DNA of 64,000 nt. Source: Chthonomonas calidirosea T49. GTDB lineage: Bacteria > Armatimonadota > Chthonomonadetes > Chthonomonadales > Chthonomonadaceae. The translations under genes were made by a program, and so were the position numbers. The stretch covers positions 1,142,897 to 1,206,896 of the forward strand of contig NC_021487.1 of the NCBI RefSeq assembly GCF_000427095.1, read 5' to 3'. The notes below the pieces were generated by a model, which worked only from the letters and a program-made list of their open reading frames with translations, was not told the DNA's origin and made no database searches. This document shows positions 36,002-46,070 of the stretch, piece by piece (position 1 is the first letter of the stretch; every line of letters begins with the position of its first letter).

Positions 36002-36325
36002 TTAGACGTTCCGCTGATACTGAGGGCTTTCCGTTTCTTGAAGGGGCCTGACAATGCGCTGCTCAAGAGTCTGCACACGGCGCTCCAGAGTCTGCATACG
36101 GCGCTCCAGAGTCTGCAACGCGGTATCGAAACTCAGATCGTACTGTGTGGTTGTATCCCGAAGCGACTGCAGCTCCTGGCGCAAGGCAGCGATCTCGGCG
36201 AGAACTTCATCGTTCATTCGCCCACGCGTCTCCAACTCCATCTGCCTAACCTGTCGCAGGTGCTCCGTCCAAATAGCCGACAACGGCACCGCAAAAATAA
36301 TCAGGACAATAAGAACGCCTATCAT
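36002..36325 (-). CDS. Small membrane-anchored coiled-coil protein
   Basis: 107 residues: one N-terminal helix (MIGVLIVLIIFAVPLSAIW), then a continuous coiled coil to about residue 95. Three consecutive 7-residue heptads (LERRMQT, LERRVQT, LEQRIV) come from a 21-base tandem repeat. The layout resembles PspB but there is no sequence proof. GGAGGAATAAG precedes the ATG. It is directly upstream of the BatA-like gene and probably co-translated with it. Confidence 0.6.
   Translation of the reverse strand: MIGVLIVLIIFAVPLSAIWTEHLRQVRQMELETRGRMNDEVLAEIAALRQELQSLRDTTTQYDLSFDTALQTLERRMQTLERRVQTLEQRIVRPLQETESPQYQRNV
36066..36118. repeat. 21-bp tandem repeat coding a coiled-coil heptad
   Basis: Two near-identical 21-base units (36066-36086, 36087-36107; consensus AGAGTCTGCAYACGGCGCTC) and a partial third. 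One unit equals one heptad, so copy changes keep both frame and coiled-coil register. Confidence 0.85.
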
Positions 36326-36408
36326 TCTCTTATTCCTCCCTGCAAAGCGTGTTGCTTACCTAACATTGTAGACTAAAAGCAGCCTTTTTCGGTTTCGAAA
36401 GATCCCTT

Positions 36409-37311
36409 TTAAGCAAGATGATACTCGGCCATCTTCGCGCGTAAGAATTGCGCCGACCGTTGTAAATGCTCGATGCCCCGCTCGGCATCCTCCCCATCCT
36501 CAATGCTGATCCACCCCTGAAAGCCCACGGACGACAGCAGCGAAAAGATCTTGTCGTAGTCGTTCATGCCTTGTCCCACGACGCCGTGTCGCAAGAAAGG
36601 AGCGTAGCCCTGTTGAGGCGAATAGGCCATACGGCGCAGCTCGGCCAGAGAACCGCCCTCCAGATAGCGATCGCTAGCGTGCATGCTGATGACCCGATGT
36701 TTTACCTGCTCTAGGAGGACGATAGGGTCGTCTCCGGCCAGAAGGGCGTTGGAGGGATCGTAGTTTACGCCAAACCATGGGGAGGGAGGAATAAGCGAGA
36801 GCAGTTCCAAAAAGCGTTCTTGTTGCCAGGCCAGTTCGGGGTACTGCCAGAAACCATCTTTATAGTGGTTCTCTAAGGCCAGCTTCACCTGAAAACGCTC
36901 GGCCGTGGGCAACAGTTCGGTGATGGCCTGGGCCGCAAGGCTCAACCCCATCGGCACATCTAGGCCGGGGCGTGCCTGTCCACTGAGCACGCGGCAGGTC
37001 TCCGCCCCAAGCCGTGCGGCCACCTCCACGGCCCATTTCGCCCTCTCAACCTCGGCCCTCCAGGCTTCGCGATCCGGCTGCGTAAAGTCGGGCGAGTAGC
37101 ACAGCATGGCGATCCGAAGTCCTCGTCTCTCGGCTTTACGGCGCAACGGCTGCAGCGCTTGGGGCGAATCGTGGGGCAGAAAACCCCAATAGAGCTCTAA
37201 TCCATCAACCTCCAAATGGGTCGCTGCCAGATCGATCCACTCCTCTGGGGTCATCGTGCGAGCGACGCAGAGGGCGTGGAGAAAACATTTCGGAAAAGCT
37301 GCCAACGGCAT
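36409..37311 (-). CDS. Sugar phosphate isomerase/epimerase (xylose isomerase-like TIM barrel)
   Basis: A 300-residue protein of the AP endonuclease 2/xylose isomerase-like superfamily. It shows LELYWGFLPHDSP, LALENHYKDGFW (Glu and His metal ligands), FGVNYDPSNALLAG, VISMHASDRY and GWISIEDGED, in the usual order. Such enzymes isomerise or epimerise small sugars or inositols; the substrate is not known. AAGGAGG precedes the ATG. It is divergent from an oxidoreductase of the Gfo/Idh/MocA group, a pairing common in sugar or inositol catabolism. Confidence 0.85.
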   Translation of the reverse strand: MPLAAFPKCFLHALCVARTMTPEEWIDLAATHLEVDGLELYWGFLPHDSPQALQPLRRKAERRGLRIAMLCYSPDFTQPDREAWRAEVERAKWAVEVAARLGAETCRVLSGQARPGLDVPMGLSLAAQAITELLPTAERFQVKLALENHYKDGFWQYPELAWQQERFLELLSLIPPSPWFGVNYDPSNALLAGDDPIVLLEQVKHRVISMHASDRYLEGGSLAELRRMAYSPQQGYAPFLRHGVVGQGMNDYDKIFSLLSSVGFQGWISIEDGEDAERGIEHLQRSAQFLRAKMAEYHLA

Positions 37312-37475
37312 AGAGGCCTCCTTTATGTTAGAGGTTCGTCATGGCTTGTTTTTCCTCCTGCCATCTCTTTTCAGGGGGCTTCTTCAAACCGGCTCAAAAC
37401 GACGGCATAAGCGATCGCGTTCTACCGCACCTTGTATAGAGGGTATCCTAAATAGAGATAACTTGTTGAGGAAGG

Positions 37476-38612
37476 ATGGACTTCGTAGTGAACGTGACGA
37501 CAGACACAACGCCCACCCGCATCGGCATCATCGGTTGCGGCAACGTTAGCGGCATCTATTTTGGGGCGGGAAAACGTTTTCAGAACCTTGAAATCGTTGC
37601 CTGCGCCGACATGCTCATGGAGCGTGCGAAAGCACAGGCGGAAAAATACGGCGTACCCAAGGTGCTCTCGGTAGACCAACTCTTGGCCGACCCGGAGGTG
37701 GAGATCGTTGTTAATCTCACTATTCCCAAAGCGCACGCTGAGGTGGCTTTAGCGGCGTTGGAGGCGGGCAAACACGTGTACTGCGAAAAGCCTTTAGCCG
37801 TCTCGCGAGAGCAGGGCCGCCACATGATATCTCTTGCCCGACAGAAGGGACTACGTATTGGCTGTGCCCCGGACACCTTTTTAGGGGGTGGACATCAGAC
37901 CTGCCGTAAACTCATTGACGAGGGGGTCATCGGAGAGCCCGTTGCGGCCTCCGCCTTTATGCTGTGCCACGGGCACGAGTCGTGGCACCCCGACCCAGAG
38001 TTCTACTACGATAAAGAGGGCGGCGGCCCACTGCTAGATATGGGGCCTTACTATCTCACCGCGCTTATCAACATGATCGGTGGCATACGGCGCGTCGCTG
38101 GGGCTGCGCGCATTACGTTCCCCGAACGCACCATTACCAGCCAGAAGAAGTACGGCACCAAAATCGTGGTCGGCACGCCGACCCACATCGCCTCCACCCT
38201 TGACTTCCACACGGGGGCCATCAGCACGCTGGTTACCAGCTTCGATGTGTGGGCGCATCACATGCCAAATATCGAGGTGTACGGCGCCGAAGGCTCTCTG
38301 CTGGTACCCGACCCCAACGGCTTTGGCGGGCGCGTGTTGGTAAAGCGTCACGACGAACCGGAATGGCGTGAGGTTCCCCTCGTCTACGGATATACCGATA
38401 ACGCACGAGGGCTCGGAGTGGCCGATATGGCCGCTGCTATTCGCTCGGGCCGCCCCCATCGTGCCTCTGGCGACCTCGCCTTTCATGTGCTCGACGTTAT
38501 GCTAGGCATTTTAGAATCGTCAGAACAAAATAGGCACTACTTCCCAGAAACCACGGTCGAGCGACCGAAAGCGCTGCCGCTAGGCCTTCAGGACGGTGAG
38601 ATAGACCTCTAA
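37476..38612 (+). CDS. Gfo/Idh/MocA-family NAD(P)-dependent oxidoreductase
   Basis: 378 residues. An N-terminal Rossmann domain has [15 protein letters not shown] and the catalytic-site phrase [10 protein letters not shown] with the conserved Lys at about residue 107. A C-terminal alpha/beta domain follows ([20 protein letters not shown]). Members oxidise or reduce sugars, inositols or glycosides; the precise substrate is open. It is divergent from the sugar isomerase, with a 165-base spacer. The ATG is close behind AGGAAGG, so a downstream GTG is also possible. Confidence 0.88.
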   Translation: MDFVVNVTTDTTPTRIGIIGCGNVSGIYFGAGKRFQNLEIVACADMLMERAKAQAEKYGVPKVLSVDQLLADPEVEIVVNLTIPKAHAEVALAALEAGKHVYCEKPLAVSREQGRHMISLARQKGLRIGCAPDTFLGGGHQTCRKLIDEGVIGEPVAASAFMLCHGHESWHPDPEFYYDKEGGGPLLDMGPYYLTALINMIGGIRRVAGAARITFPERTITSQKKYGTKIVVGTPTHIASTLDFHTGAISTLVTSFDVWAHHMPNIEVYGAEGSLLVPDPNGFGGRVLVKRHDEPEWREVPLVYGYTDNARGLGVADMAAAIRSGRPHRASGDLAFHVLDVMLGILESSEQNRHYFPETTVERPKALPLGLQDGEIDL

Positions 38613-38667
38613 GCTCCCAAGGATAAGCCGCCATCGGCAGCCATCCTGCGGAAGGAGGTGATACGAA

Positions 38668-39048
38668 TTGGAGCTGTTTAAAGAGTTTTATATCGAAGCG
38701 GCGCATCGCCTTCCTCATGTGCCAGAGGGCCATAAATGCGCGCGTCTGCACGGACACTCTTTTCGTATCACCATCTATGTCAGCGGCTCTCCAGACCCCC
38801 AGTTGGGATGGGTTATGGATTTTGCCGACATCGGCGAGGCCTTTCGTCCTCTATATGACATGCTCGATCATCGTTACCTTAACGAAATCGAGGGTCTAGA
38901 GAACCCCACCAGCGAGAACCTCGCCCGATGGATTTGGCAGCGGTTGAAGCCCCGATTACCGGGGCTTTGTCGCATCGTCATTCAAGAGACCTGTACAAGC
39001 GGGTGTACTTACACAGGAGAACAAGACCATGACACAAGCGTTGTCTGA
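38668..39048 (+). CDS. queD: 6-carboxy-5,6,7,8-tetrahydropterin synthase (QueD)
   Basis: 126 residues of the PTPS/QueD family, second step of preQ0/queuosine synthesis from GTP. Zinc ligands are H13 (EAAHRLP), H28 and H30 (RLHGHSF), and the cysteine nucleophile is C24 ([10 protein letters not shown]). DFADIG, LDHRYLN and PTSENLA match the family. The TTG start is decided by AAGGAGGTGAT 5 bases upstream, an almost perfect ribosome site. Its last 20 bases overlap the Rieske protein start. QueC is at 54.6 kb, so the route is split within the window. Confidence 0.92.
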   Translation: MELFKEFYIEAAHRLPHVPEGHKCARLHGHSFRITIYVSGSPDPQLGWVMDFADIGEAFRPLYDMLDHRYLNEIEGLENPTSENLARWIWQRLKPRLPGLCRIVIQETCTSGCTYTGEQDHDTSVV

Positions 39049-40783
39049 AACGTTCGTGCCTGTAGCCGATCTCGAGCAGCTGAAGGCACAAGGCTGCCTT
39101 ACCGCCGAAGTTCAGGGGCGCACGGTAGCTCTCTTTTGGCAGGATAACCAGGTTTACGCGGTGGATAACCGTTGTCCGCACATGGGCTTTCCTCTTCATC
39201 AAGGCAGCCTTCGTTGCGGCATTCTTACCTGTCACTGGCACCATGCCCGGTTCGACCTTGCCACCGGAGGCACTTTCGACCTTTGGGCGGACGACGTAAC
39301 CGTTTATCCCACGCGCCTAGCCGACGGCAAAGTCTGGGTGGACATCCGGCCCGCCCACGAAGCCGACCTCAGCAAGCATCGCAAGCGTCTGGAGCACGGT
39401 TTAAAGCACAACCTACGTTTGGTTATTGCCAAAGCGGTGCTTGGGTTAGAGGGTTTTGGGGCCCAAGGGCATCGGGAGGCGATCGAGGTAGGTGCGGAAC
39501 TGGGTACACGCCATGCTCGCGAGGGCTGGAACGCAGGGCTCACTATTTTTACCGCCATGGCCAATATTCTGCCGGCGTTGGAGGCGGCCGATCGTCCCTT
39601 GGCGCTCTACCATGGTCTTAGCCACGTGGCCTCTACGGTAGCGAACCAGCCTCCTCTCTTTCTCCCCGACCCTTTGCCGCAGGCCCAGGTTGCATTGGAA
39701 CGGCTTAAGGCCTGGTTTCGGGAGTTCATCGAGGTGCGCGACACCGTCGGTGCCATGCGGGTTCTTCACACCGCCATCGTAGCGGGCCACTCGCTTTCAC
39801 AGATTGCCGACATGGTTTTCGCCGCCGCTACAGACCACCTCTATCTCAGTGGAGGTCACGCACTAGACTTCACCAACAAGGCTTTTGAGCTTTTAGAGCA
39901 GGTCTCTCCACACCTTACCCCTCAAATTCTACTGAGCGTCGTGCCCGTTTTGGCGAATGCGCATCGCAGCGAGGAGTCAGCGAGTTGGCGGCACCCCATA
40001 GACCTCGCCAACCTACTCACCTCCGCATTCGCGGAACTACCGGGGATCCTTCAAAAGGCTTCATCTGCCAAATGGCAGTGCACTCCCGCCTTTCTTGAGA
40101 CTCTGCTTGGGGAGGATCCGTTTGCCATTGTGGAAAACCTACAGGCCGCTCTTCTTCAGGGAGCTCGCTTTGAACAGCTTGCTGGCGCCGTTGCGTTGGC
40201 CGCAGCCTATCGGATAGCTTATTTCCGTACCTCCAATGAATTCAGCGACTGGATAACGGTTTTGCACACCTTTACCTACGCTAACGCCGTACATCAGGCC
40301 ATGCGTCGTGCGCCCTCCCTGGAGCTTCTACGCGCCGTTTTCGACGGCGCTCTCAGCGTCTACCTAGCTCGATTTCTTAACACCCCACCGGCGCCGCTAC
40401 CGCGTCCTCTCGATGCCATTCAAGAGCCTCTCACCACTCTGCTCGATAAGCTCAACAGCCAGAACCAGGTGGAGGCGGTGGCGCAGCAGGTGCTTACCTG
40501 GCTAGTACAGGGTGGCTCGGAGTCGAAGCTATTAGCGACCCTAGGGCAAGCTCTTTTACGAGAGGATGCCGAGTTCCACACCTATCAGATGGTTGAGGCC
40601 GGATTTCGCCAGTACCGCAACCACGGCAATACCCCCGAAGGACGCATTTTGCTGATGGCGATAGCCCGTTATCTCGCCGCGCACTCGCCCACTTCCCGCG
40701 CCAATCTACAGACCTACCAGGTGGCCTTACGACTTCACCGAGGGGAGAACCTGTATCTGTCGGAGTCGGGCGATTCTTCGTAG
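39029..40783 (+). CDS. Rieske [2Fe-2S] protein with large helical C-terminal region
   Basis: 584 residues. Residues about 8-110 form a Rieske ferredoxin-type domain, with the cluster ligands C49 and H51 in CPHMG and C68 and H71 in CHWHH. The remaining approximately 460 residues are helical, with repeated His-rich phrases ([31 protein letters not shown]) and some likeness to questin-oxidase-type proteins; that likeness is weak. It may be an electron-transfer or oxygenase-like enzyme. Its ATG, with ACAGGAGAAC upstream, overlaps the queD end by 20 bases, so the two are co-translated; whether it works in queuosine metabolism is unknown. Confidence 0.7.
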   Translation: MTQALSETFVPVADLEQLKAQGCLTAEVQGRTVALFWQDNQVYAVDNRCPHMGFPLHQGSLRCGILTCHWHHARFDLATGGTFDLWADDVTVYPTRLADGKVWVDIRPAHEADLSKHRKRLEHGLKHNLRLVIAKAVLGLEGFGAQGHREAIEVGAELGTRHAREGWNAGLTIFTAMANILPALEAADRPLALYHGLSHVASTVANQPPLFLPDPLPQAQVALERLKAWFREFIEVRDTVGAMRVLHTAIVAGHSLSQIADMVFAAATDHLYLSGGHALDFTNKAFELLEQVSPHLTPQILLSVVPVLANAHRSEESASWRHPIDLANLLTSAFAELPGILQKASSAKWQCTPAFLETLLGEDPFAIVENLQAALLQGARFEQLAGAVALAAAYRIAYFRTSNEFSDWITVLHTFTYANAVHQAMRRAPSLELLRAVFDGALSVYLARFLNTPPAPLPRPLDAIQEPLTTLLDKLNSQNQVEAVAQQVLTWLVQGGSESKLLATLGQALLREDAEFHTYQMVEAGFRQYRNHGNTPEGRILLMAIARYLAAHSPTSRANLQTYQVALRLHRGENLYLSESGDSS

Positions 40784-40906
40784 TGCGCTTCGCTGCTGCC
40801 TATGTGTAGGATGACGTTTGAGCCATCCCTTGCGCCACCCTGTTGGGGGCGCGGCATGTTGCTCTCGTCGTATCGCGGATGTGTTTTTAGAGAAAGAGGA
40901 GGTTTT

Positions 40907-41362
40907 ATGCTGAAGGAAGGCGATCTCGCCCCCGATTTCACCCTACCCGACCAGGAGGGTCATCCCGTAACGCTTTCGGATTTACGCGGAAGAACGGTAG
41001 TCCTGTTTTTCTATCCGCGTGCCGACACGCCGGGCTGTACGGCAGAGGCCTGCGGGTTTCGCGATATGGCTCAGCGATTTCGCGAGCGTGGCATTGAGCT
41101 TTTAGGCATTAGCCCCGACGCGCCCAAGGCGCAGGCCAAATTCGCCGAAAAGTACCAGCTGCCCATGCGCCTGCTTGCGGACACCGAACATAAGGTAGCC
41201 GAGCTTTACGGGGTGTGGGTGGAGAAAAAGCGCTATGGCCGCACCTATATGGGCGTGGAACGTAAGACCTTTGTTATTGGCCCAGACGGGCGCCTAACAA
41301 AGATTTTTCAGAAAGTCAAGCCCGAAGGCCACGCAGCGGAGGTTCTTTCCGCCCTAACCTGA
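40907..41362 (+). CDS. bcp: Peroxiredoxin, PrxQ/BCP type
   Basis: 151 residues. The peroxidatic Cys is C44 in [11 protein letters not shown], and the resolving Cys is C49, five residues on, as in atypical 2-Cys Prx[11 protein letters not shown] and FVIGPDGRL are family marks. It reduces hydrogen and organic peroxides using thioredoxin. The ATG at 40907 is chosen because AGAGGAGG precedes it; the frame upstream is spurious. It follows the Rieske gene by about 120 bases. A second peroxiredoxin of AhpC type is at 56.7 kb. Confidence 0.93.
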   Translation: MLKEGDLAPDFTLPDQEGHPVTLSDLRGRTVVLFFYPRADTPGCTAEACGFRDMAQRFRERGIELLGISPDAPKAQAKFAEKYQLPMRLLADTEHKVAELYGVWVEKKRYGRTYMGVERKTFVIGPDGRLTKIFQKVKPEGHAAEVLSALT

Positions 41363-41400
41363 GTCACTAGGCGGGCGTCTCTGCAAACCAGCGGACGGTT

Positions 41401-42309
41401 TTATGCGGACGGCGCGAGCGGTTTACCAGCAAGTCGCTCTAGCACGGCCACCGGTGCCAGTTCGGGGAACTGCATGGCGCTGCGAGGCACGATGCAGGTC
41501 TGTTCGAGGGCATACTGTCCGGAGGTCACGGCATGGGCGATCTGGTCGGTGAAGCATATCCAGCTAGCGCCTGGTGGGAAGTGAAAGGTAAAGAGTCGTT
41601 CATTTTTCTGAAAGCTTTCGTTGGCCTTAAGAAAGTGGTGAAATCCCATCATAAACTGATCGTAGGGGGAGGGGACATCGGAGCGCACGCCCAGCATCCG
41701 TGTGATATAGGCTCCGGTGCGTTGAAGCGTTGCCGGCAGGGCAGTTACCTTCTGGAGTCCGGCCTCTTTGGCATAGCGTTGTGCGAGCTGTTCGAAGGGG
41801 CCAGCAGTCACCCAAACGCGGTCTCGGTCGGGGCTAATGTTGGTAAAGAGTCTGAGGATACGTCCCCCGTGGGTAGGGCGTGTGGGGAAAGCATCCACAT
41901 GCATAAGGTCATTACGGCGGCTTAGGGGCAGATCGCGGCCCTGTTCTTCGAAGGGTCGAAAGCTCGCGTAGTCCACCTTCCAGGCTTTAGCGTAGGCGGG
42001 CAGGAGGTTCGCGAGAAACTGAAGGGCTCCTTGGGCATAGGCTTTCATAATGCGTTTGAGGCGTTGAGCATCTTCCGGGGTTTCGTTTTGGGCTCCGGTC
42101 AGTTTATCGAGGGGTGTTTTGTAGGCGATATTCTTATGAATTTTAGTATCGGCCTGATGTTGTCCTCGAAGGAAGGCGGCATCTTCCTCGTTTGGTGCGA
42201 AGGGCGTTTTTTCGAGAAGGAGGATATTTCCTTTTTCGAGGTGTTCATAAAGTTGGGCCGTGTAGTGGGGTTGGCCTATTTGTTCAAGCTGGATAGGTAC
42301 AAGCTGCAT
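41401..42309 (-). CDS. Kdo 3-hydroxylase family protein (KdoO-like)
   Basis: 302 residues. MHVDAFPTRPTHGGRILRLF carries the Fe(II) ligands H137 and D139, and H259 in TDQIAHAV is the probable third ligand. The phrase matches KdoO, an Fe(II)/2-oxoglutarate dioxygenase that hydroxylates Kdo of lipid A-linked Kdo in some proteobacteria. Its presence points to a Kdo-containing outer leaflet, together with the KdsD-type isomerase at 8 kb. It converges with PrxQ, and O-antigen-type genes lie upstream on the same strand across a repeat-rich gap. The function is by family. Confidence 0.8.
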   Translation of the reverse strand: MQLVPIQLEQIGQPHYTAQLYEHLEKGNILLLEKTPFAPNEEDAAFLRGQHQADTKIHKNIAYKTPLDKLTGAQNETPEDAQRLKRIMKAYAQGALQFLANLLPAYAKAWKVDYASFRPFEEQGRDLPLSRRNDLMHVDAFPTRPTHGGRILRLFTNISPDRDRVWVTAGPFEQLAQRYAKEAGLQKVTALPATLQRTGAYITRMLGVRSDVPSPYDQFMMGFHHFLKANESFQKNERLFTFHFPPGASWICFTDQIAHAVTSGQYALEQTCIVPRSAMQFPELAPVAVLERLAGKPLAPSA

Positions 42310-42416
42310 AGCCTCTATCCTCTTCCTTTCATTAGGTGGATATAGGGTTGTCTGTGGGGTTTTCCGAGTTCATTCTCTATGGAGGATATTATAACCCATT
42401 CGCAGCCCTGCCAGAA

Positions 42417-42439
42417 CCCTCTCCTTCTGGGAGAGGGAG
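42417..42439. repeat. CCCTCTCC/GGGAGAGGG-type dispersed inverted repeat
   Basis: CCCTCTCCTTCTGGGAGAGGGAG: a short inverted repeat. Related copies lie at 50220-50242 and 50361-50393. This REP-like type is common in many bacterial genomes. Confidence 0.8.
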
Positions 42440-42468
42440 TTATGTTGCAGAGTCCCTTCGCCTTTCGA

Positions 42469-42505
42469 GTTTCAATCCTTACCGACTCCGTATAGCCGGT
42501 GCCAC
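42469..42505 (+). repeat. Solitary CRISPR-repeat-like hairpin, copy A
   Basis: A 37-base unit beginning GTTTCAATCC and ending CCGGTGCCAC, with an imperfect stem ACCGACTC/TAGCCGGT. Two related units lie at 54335 and 54527. There is no second repeat at spacer distance and no cas gene in the window. Confidence 0.7.
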
Positions 42506-42785
42506 TTCAGATGCTCCTTCATAGTTTGCCGAACGCCATGTTTGTTTGCACTGTGAGCGTAGTAAACCATATCTAACTCTCCCTTCCCAAAAAGGCTCTT
42601 CAACAGTTAAAATACCAAGCTGATCCGGAAAAGCCGAAGATACAGCAAAAAAATTTTTCTGCTCGTTCCCAGCTTACAACGGTAGGACTTCGATGCGACG
42701 ATTCAAGGCTGCGCAGAAACTATGAATTACAACAATAATGCAAGGGCAAATATTATAAAAATCCAAGTAGGGTCTGTTTTATCCT

Positions 42786-45083
42786 TTAAGAAGACGGTGG
42801 GCTCGTGGGAGCGACTTGATCGTTCCTGTGATCTTGCTGTACCCTCGACTCCTCTTGTGCCACTGCCGCCAATGCGGAGGCCCCCGCATGCGTCTGCCTT
42901 AAGGCCTGTCGCCAATCCGCAAGCACACGAAGGTAGAGCTGATAAAGCGCCTCTCGCTTCGATGCCGGCATGATGGCATAGGCCTGCGTGTTGCGACGTG
43001 ACCAGTAGAGCCGCATCAACGCATCGGCATCCTCCAAATGCTTCAGCGCCTCCGCACTTTGCCCCTGGCGCATCTCTATCTCCGCAAGCCCTACCTGGCC
43101 ATACACAAACTCCGTCTCCACAAGCTCGTCACCCATCGCTCGTACGGTGCCGTAGGGCGCGTGCTCCAACTCCGTCATGATGCGATAGATGTTCTCGGCA
43201 TCTTGCGTTTTCCCAACCGCTAAAAAGGCGTCGCCGAGGTGGTGCAGCACCTGCAGATTGTTGGGGTCGAGCGCGTATGCGTGCTGATAGACCGCTACCG
43301 CCTGCGCCCCCTGCCCCTGTTTTTCATAAAACTGGCCAAGACGGTAGTAGGCCTTCGCTATCGGCGCCACCCTTATGGCCCGCTGAATGGCCGCTTGCTC
43401 TTGGGGGAATAGCCCTTCCATATCGTATATCTCCCCTAACTCTAAATAGAGCTCGGGGTCGAGAGGGTCAGCTTCCGTCGCGGCTTTCAACCGCTCTATA
43501 GCCACCTCGGGCTGCTGGTGAAAGAGCGCCTCCGCCGCCTGAGCACGCCAGCCTGCAGCGAAACCGAGCTGCCCAGAGCGTAGCACTAGCCCTAATGCCA
43601 CAAGGCCGGCTAACATCAAAGAGGAGCGCCTTAGCGCCGTTGGAAGCTGGGTGGACAACGGGGCAATGTCCCTGGCCAAGCCCACGGCAAGCCCAAAACA
43701 GAGGCCCACCGTCAAGGCGGTGGCAACGACATACCAATCCGAATCGACCAGGGTCTTGATGCCCGACGCTAAGAGCGCCGCTAAGAGCCCGCACAACAGC
43801 ACGGCCGGCTCCTCAAACAGCCTATGAAACGACTCTAAAATATCGCCCGCAGGGGCCGACAGCGCCGCTCGTCGCAGGCGCAAGGCATTGGCGGCAAAGG
43901 CGCTTGCCGCCGCCAGAAGCATCAATAGCAAACAAAGCCCTACAAACCCGGTTTCCGAGGCCCACTGCAGCAGGCTGTTGTGCGCATGGGCCGTAAAGGC
44001 CACCAAGGCGTAACGTGGATAGGCATAGGTGAAATTACCTATCCCCACCCCAAAGAGCGGGTTGGCTTCGGCCATGCGCAGCGTGCCATGCCAAGTGTAA
44101 CGCCGAAATAATAGCGAATGACTTTCTGCCCCAACCCTCGCCAACCCCGACGCACCGGTGTCATTTTCTGCTGAGCTTTGTACTGGCCTCGATGCAGACG
44201 CCTGCGCTGCGGAGACCGGCGTAGCCCGAAAACGTAGGGGGGTGGAGGCGACCACGAAACTCAGCAACAGTACCCCCAAACCGAGGGCGGGAGACCTCCA
44301 GCGACCCCGAAACGCGCCAGACCAAACGCACAAAAAAAGCCAGGAGAGTATCCCTATACACAGAGCGGCTAGGCCGGCCCGCGATGCGCTCAACGTGATG
44401 CACCCTCCCTGCAAAAAGAGCGCAAACCCGGCGGATAGCTTGAGCAACCGCTCTCGAGACGCCACCCAAATCGCGAGGGTAACCGGTAAAGTAAGGAGCA
44501 AATAGCCCGCTAGGAAATCGGGATTGAGAAAGGTGCCAAACACGCGATGGGAAAAAGCGCCCTGCTTCCATGCGGCAAGGTATTCGTTGATCCCCAGCGC
44601 AGACACGAAAAGGCCCCCCAACATGAGGGCGATAAGCAACGTGGCAAAAGCGTCTTTATTGCGGCTTAAGCGCGAAGCCAGTGTGCCGGTGGTCAACACC
44701 GCCACAAGCAGCGCCAGCGTGTCTACCCCCAAATAGAGCGCGTGCGCTTGCCCTAAAGAGAGCGTGGCCCAACCCAACACGCAGAGCCCTAGCACGGTTA
44801 ACGCCGGAGCACCGCCAATGGGCATGGGCCTTATCCACTCGCGCACAACCGCGATGAGAGCCGCCAAACCCACGAGCAGCATCATAAGCGGTACCCCAAT
44901 GGCCTGAAGCCAATCCAGCAGACCGATGGGCGGGAATAGCCCCATGGCAGGCAACACCACAAAGCTTGCGGCCAACAGGGGTGCCAGAACGACCATAAGG
45001 CCTAGTAACACAACCACCATCCAATCTAAACGGTCGAATCGCTTTCGCTCTGTGGCACGCGTCTCTTTGATATCGGCTTCCAT
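42786..45083 (-). CDS. O-antigen ligase-type membrane protein with C-terminal TPRs
   Basis: 765 residues. About twelve membrane helices fill residues 20-505. The loop with GTFLNPDFLAGYLLL and the later FGVGIGNFTYAYPRY/HAHNSLLQW phrases resemble Wzy_C/O-antigen ligase proteins. Residues about 540-700 are TPR-like helices (ATEADPLDPELYLELGEIYD, YALDPNNLQVLHHLGDA). Such proteins join or polymerise surface glycans; the TPRs would be periplasmic. The ATG shares its A with the stop of the upstream GT2 gene (TAATG), so it is co-translated with the glycosyltransferases. Confidence 0.82.
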   Translation of the reverse strand: MEADIKETRATERKRFDRLDWMVVVLLGLMVVLAPLLAASFVVLPAMGLFPPIGLLDWLQAIGVPLMMLLVGLAALIAVVREWIRPMPIGGAPALTVLGLCVLGWATLSLGQAHALYLGVDTLALLVAVLTTGTLASRLSRNKDAFATLLIALMLGGLFVSALGINEYLAAWKQGAFSHRVFGTFLNPDFLAGYLLLTLPVTLAIWVASRERLLKLSAGFALFLQGGCITLSASRAGLAALCIGILSWLFLCVWSGAFRGRWRSPALGLGVLLLSFVVASTPLRFRATPVSAAQASASRPVQSSAENDTGASGLARVGAESHSLLFRRYTWHGTLRMAEANPLFGVGIGNFTYAYPRYALVAFTAHAHNSLLQWASETGFVGLCLLLMLLAAASAFAANALRLRRAALSAPAGDILESFHRLFEEPAVLLCGLLAALLASGIKTLVDSDWYVVATALTVGLCFGLAVGLARDIAPLSTQLPTALRRSSLMLAGLVALGLVLRSGQLGFAAGWRAQAAEALFHQQPEVAIERLKAATEADPLDPELYLELGEIYDMEGLFPQEQAAIQRAIRVAPIAKAYYRLGQFYEKQGQGAQAVAVYQHAYALDPNNLQVLHHLGDAFLAVGKTQDAENIYRIMTELEHAPYGTVRAMGDELVETEFVYGQVGLAEIEMRQGQSAEALKHLEDADALMRLYWSRRNTQAYAIMPASKREALYQLYLRVLADWRQALRQTHAGASALAAVAQEESRVQQDHRNDQVAPTSPPSS

Positions 45084-46066
45084 TAGCTTGAACTTCCCTT
45101 ACGCCTACGCGGCTTTTCGGCTCCGCGCAGTTTGCGAATCCAGTAGTCCCTACGAAATTTCAACATGGTGCCAAGGGCTCTTAGCATGATGCCTACAGGA
45201 ATAAGCGGTCGTAGCCAAATGGGAGTAGAAGCGCGATAGTGTTTTTTGTAGAAGATATACTGGCTTCGATGAAACTCATAGGTCATGCGCGTGGGCACCT
45301 TATCGCTGCTCTTTCCTATGTAATGATAGATCACGGCCTCAGGAAAGTAGACAACACGCCAATGGGCTTGAGCCCCCTTCCCCAAAGCGTTGCGCAATCG
45401 GTCGGGGAGAGGCGCGTGGGTCGCCCGCCAACAGAGGTCTACATCCTCGCAATACATGTAAAAATCCTCGTCGAACCCACCTATCTGCTCCACCAACTCG
45501 CGCCGAATAAAGAGCGCTGCGCCCGATACCCAGTCCACATCGCGCACGCTGGCATGATCCCAATCTTTCATGAGATAGTCGGCGGCAAAACGGTTGTTCG
45601 GAAAGAGGCGCCCCAACAGGGTGTTTCGGAAGAGGCCGGCTGCCAAATTCGGATAGCGACGGCAGGAGTATTGCAACGAGCCGTCCGCATTTAAGAGCTT
45701 CGGCCCTACGATGCCAATATCGGGGTGCTCGTCGGCAAAGCGTACAAGGGCACTTAAGCTGCCTTTGGTTACTAAGGTATCCGAGTTGAGAAAGAGGAGA
45801 TATCTCCCCCGTGCATACGGCAGAGCGGCATTGTTGCCCGCCCCAAAGCCCACGTTGCGTGGATTTACCAGCAGGCGAACCTGAGGGAAGTGCTGCGTTA
45901 CCATCTCTCGGCTCTCGTCCTCACTGGCGTTATCCACCACGATAACCTCAAAGGATACGGTCTCCGACGACTCAAAGAGCGATTGCAAACAGGCCTGCAA
46001 CAGCTCACAGGTGTTCCAGTTAAGGATGATCACGCTTAGATCGCATACAGCTTCGCCCGAAGTCAC
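45083..46066 (-). CDS. GT2-family glycosyltransferase
   Basis: About 327 residues. Opens LSVIILNWNTCELLQACLQSL, then VIVVDNASEDESREM and LFLNSDTLVTKGSL (the DxD-like site), with WVSGAALFIRRELVEQIGGFDEDFYMYCEDVDLCWRA in the second half: a full GT2 (rhamnosyltransferase-like) order ending in a membrane-near basic C-terminus. The donor and acceptor are unknown; surface glycan assembly is likely. GTG at 46066 is taken because it lies 4 bases after the upstream stop; the longer frame would overlap the neighbour for 200 bases. It overlaps the ligase gene by one base. Confidence 0.85.
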   Translation of the reverse strand: MTSGEAVCDLSVIILNWNTCELLQACLQSLFESSETVSFEVIVVDNASEDESREMVTQHFPQVRLLVNPRNVGFGAGNNAALPYARGRYLLFLNSDTLVTKGSLSALVRFADEHPDIGIVGPKLLNADGSLQYSCRRYPNLAAGLFRNTLLGRLFPNNRFAADYLMKDWDHASVRDVDWVSGAALFIRRELVEQIGGFDEDFYMYCEDVDLCWRATHAPLPDRLRNALGKGAQAHWRVVYFPEAVIYHYIGKSSDKVPTRMTYEFHRSQYIFYKKHYRASTPIWLRPLIPVGIMLRALGTMLKFRRDYWIRKLRGAEKPRRRKGSSS

Positions 46067-46070
46067 CCCT

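Larger units (their letters stand above)
42310..42785. other. Repeat-bearing intergenic region before the O-antigen ligase gene end
   Basis: About 475 bases without a supported gene. It holds a CCCTCTCC-type inverted repeat (42417-42439) and a CRISPR-repeat-like hairpin (42469-42505). The remainder, especially after 42560, is AT-rich with A and T runs (CAAAAAAATTTTTCTG near 42650). The stretch may contain promoters for the Kdo hydroxylase but none is clear. Confidence 0.6.
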
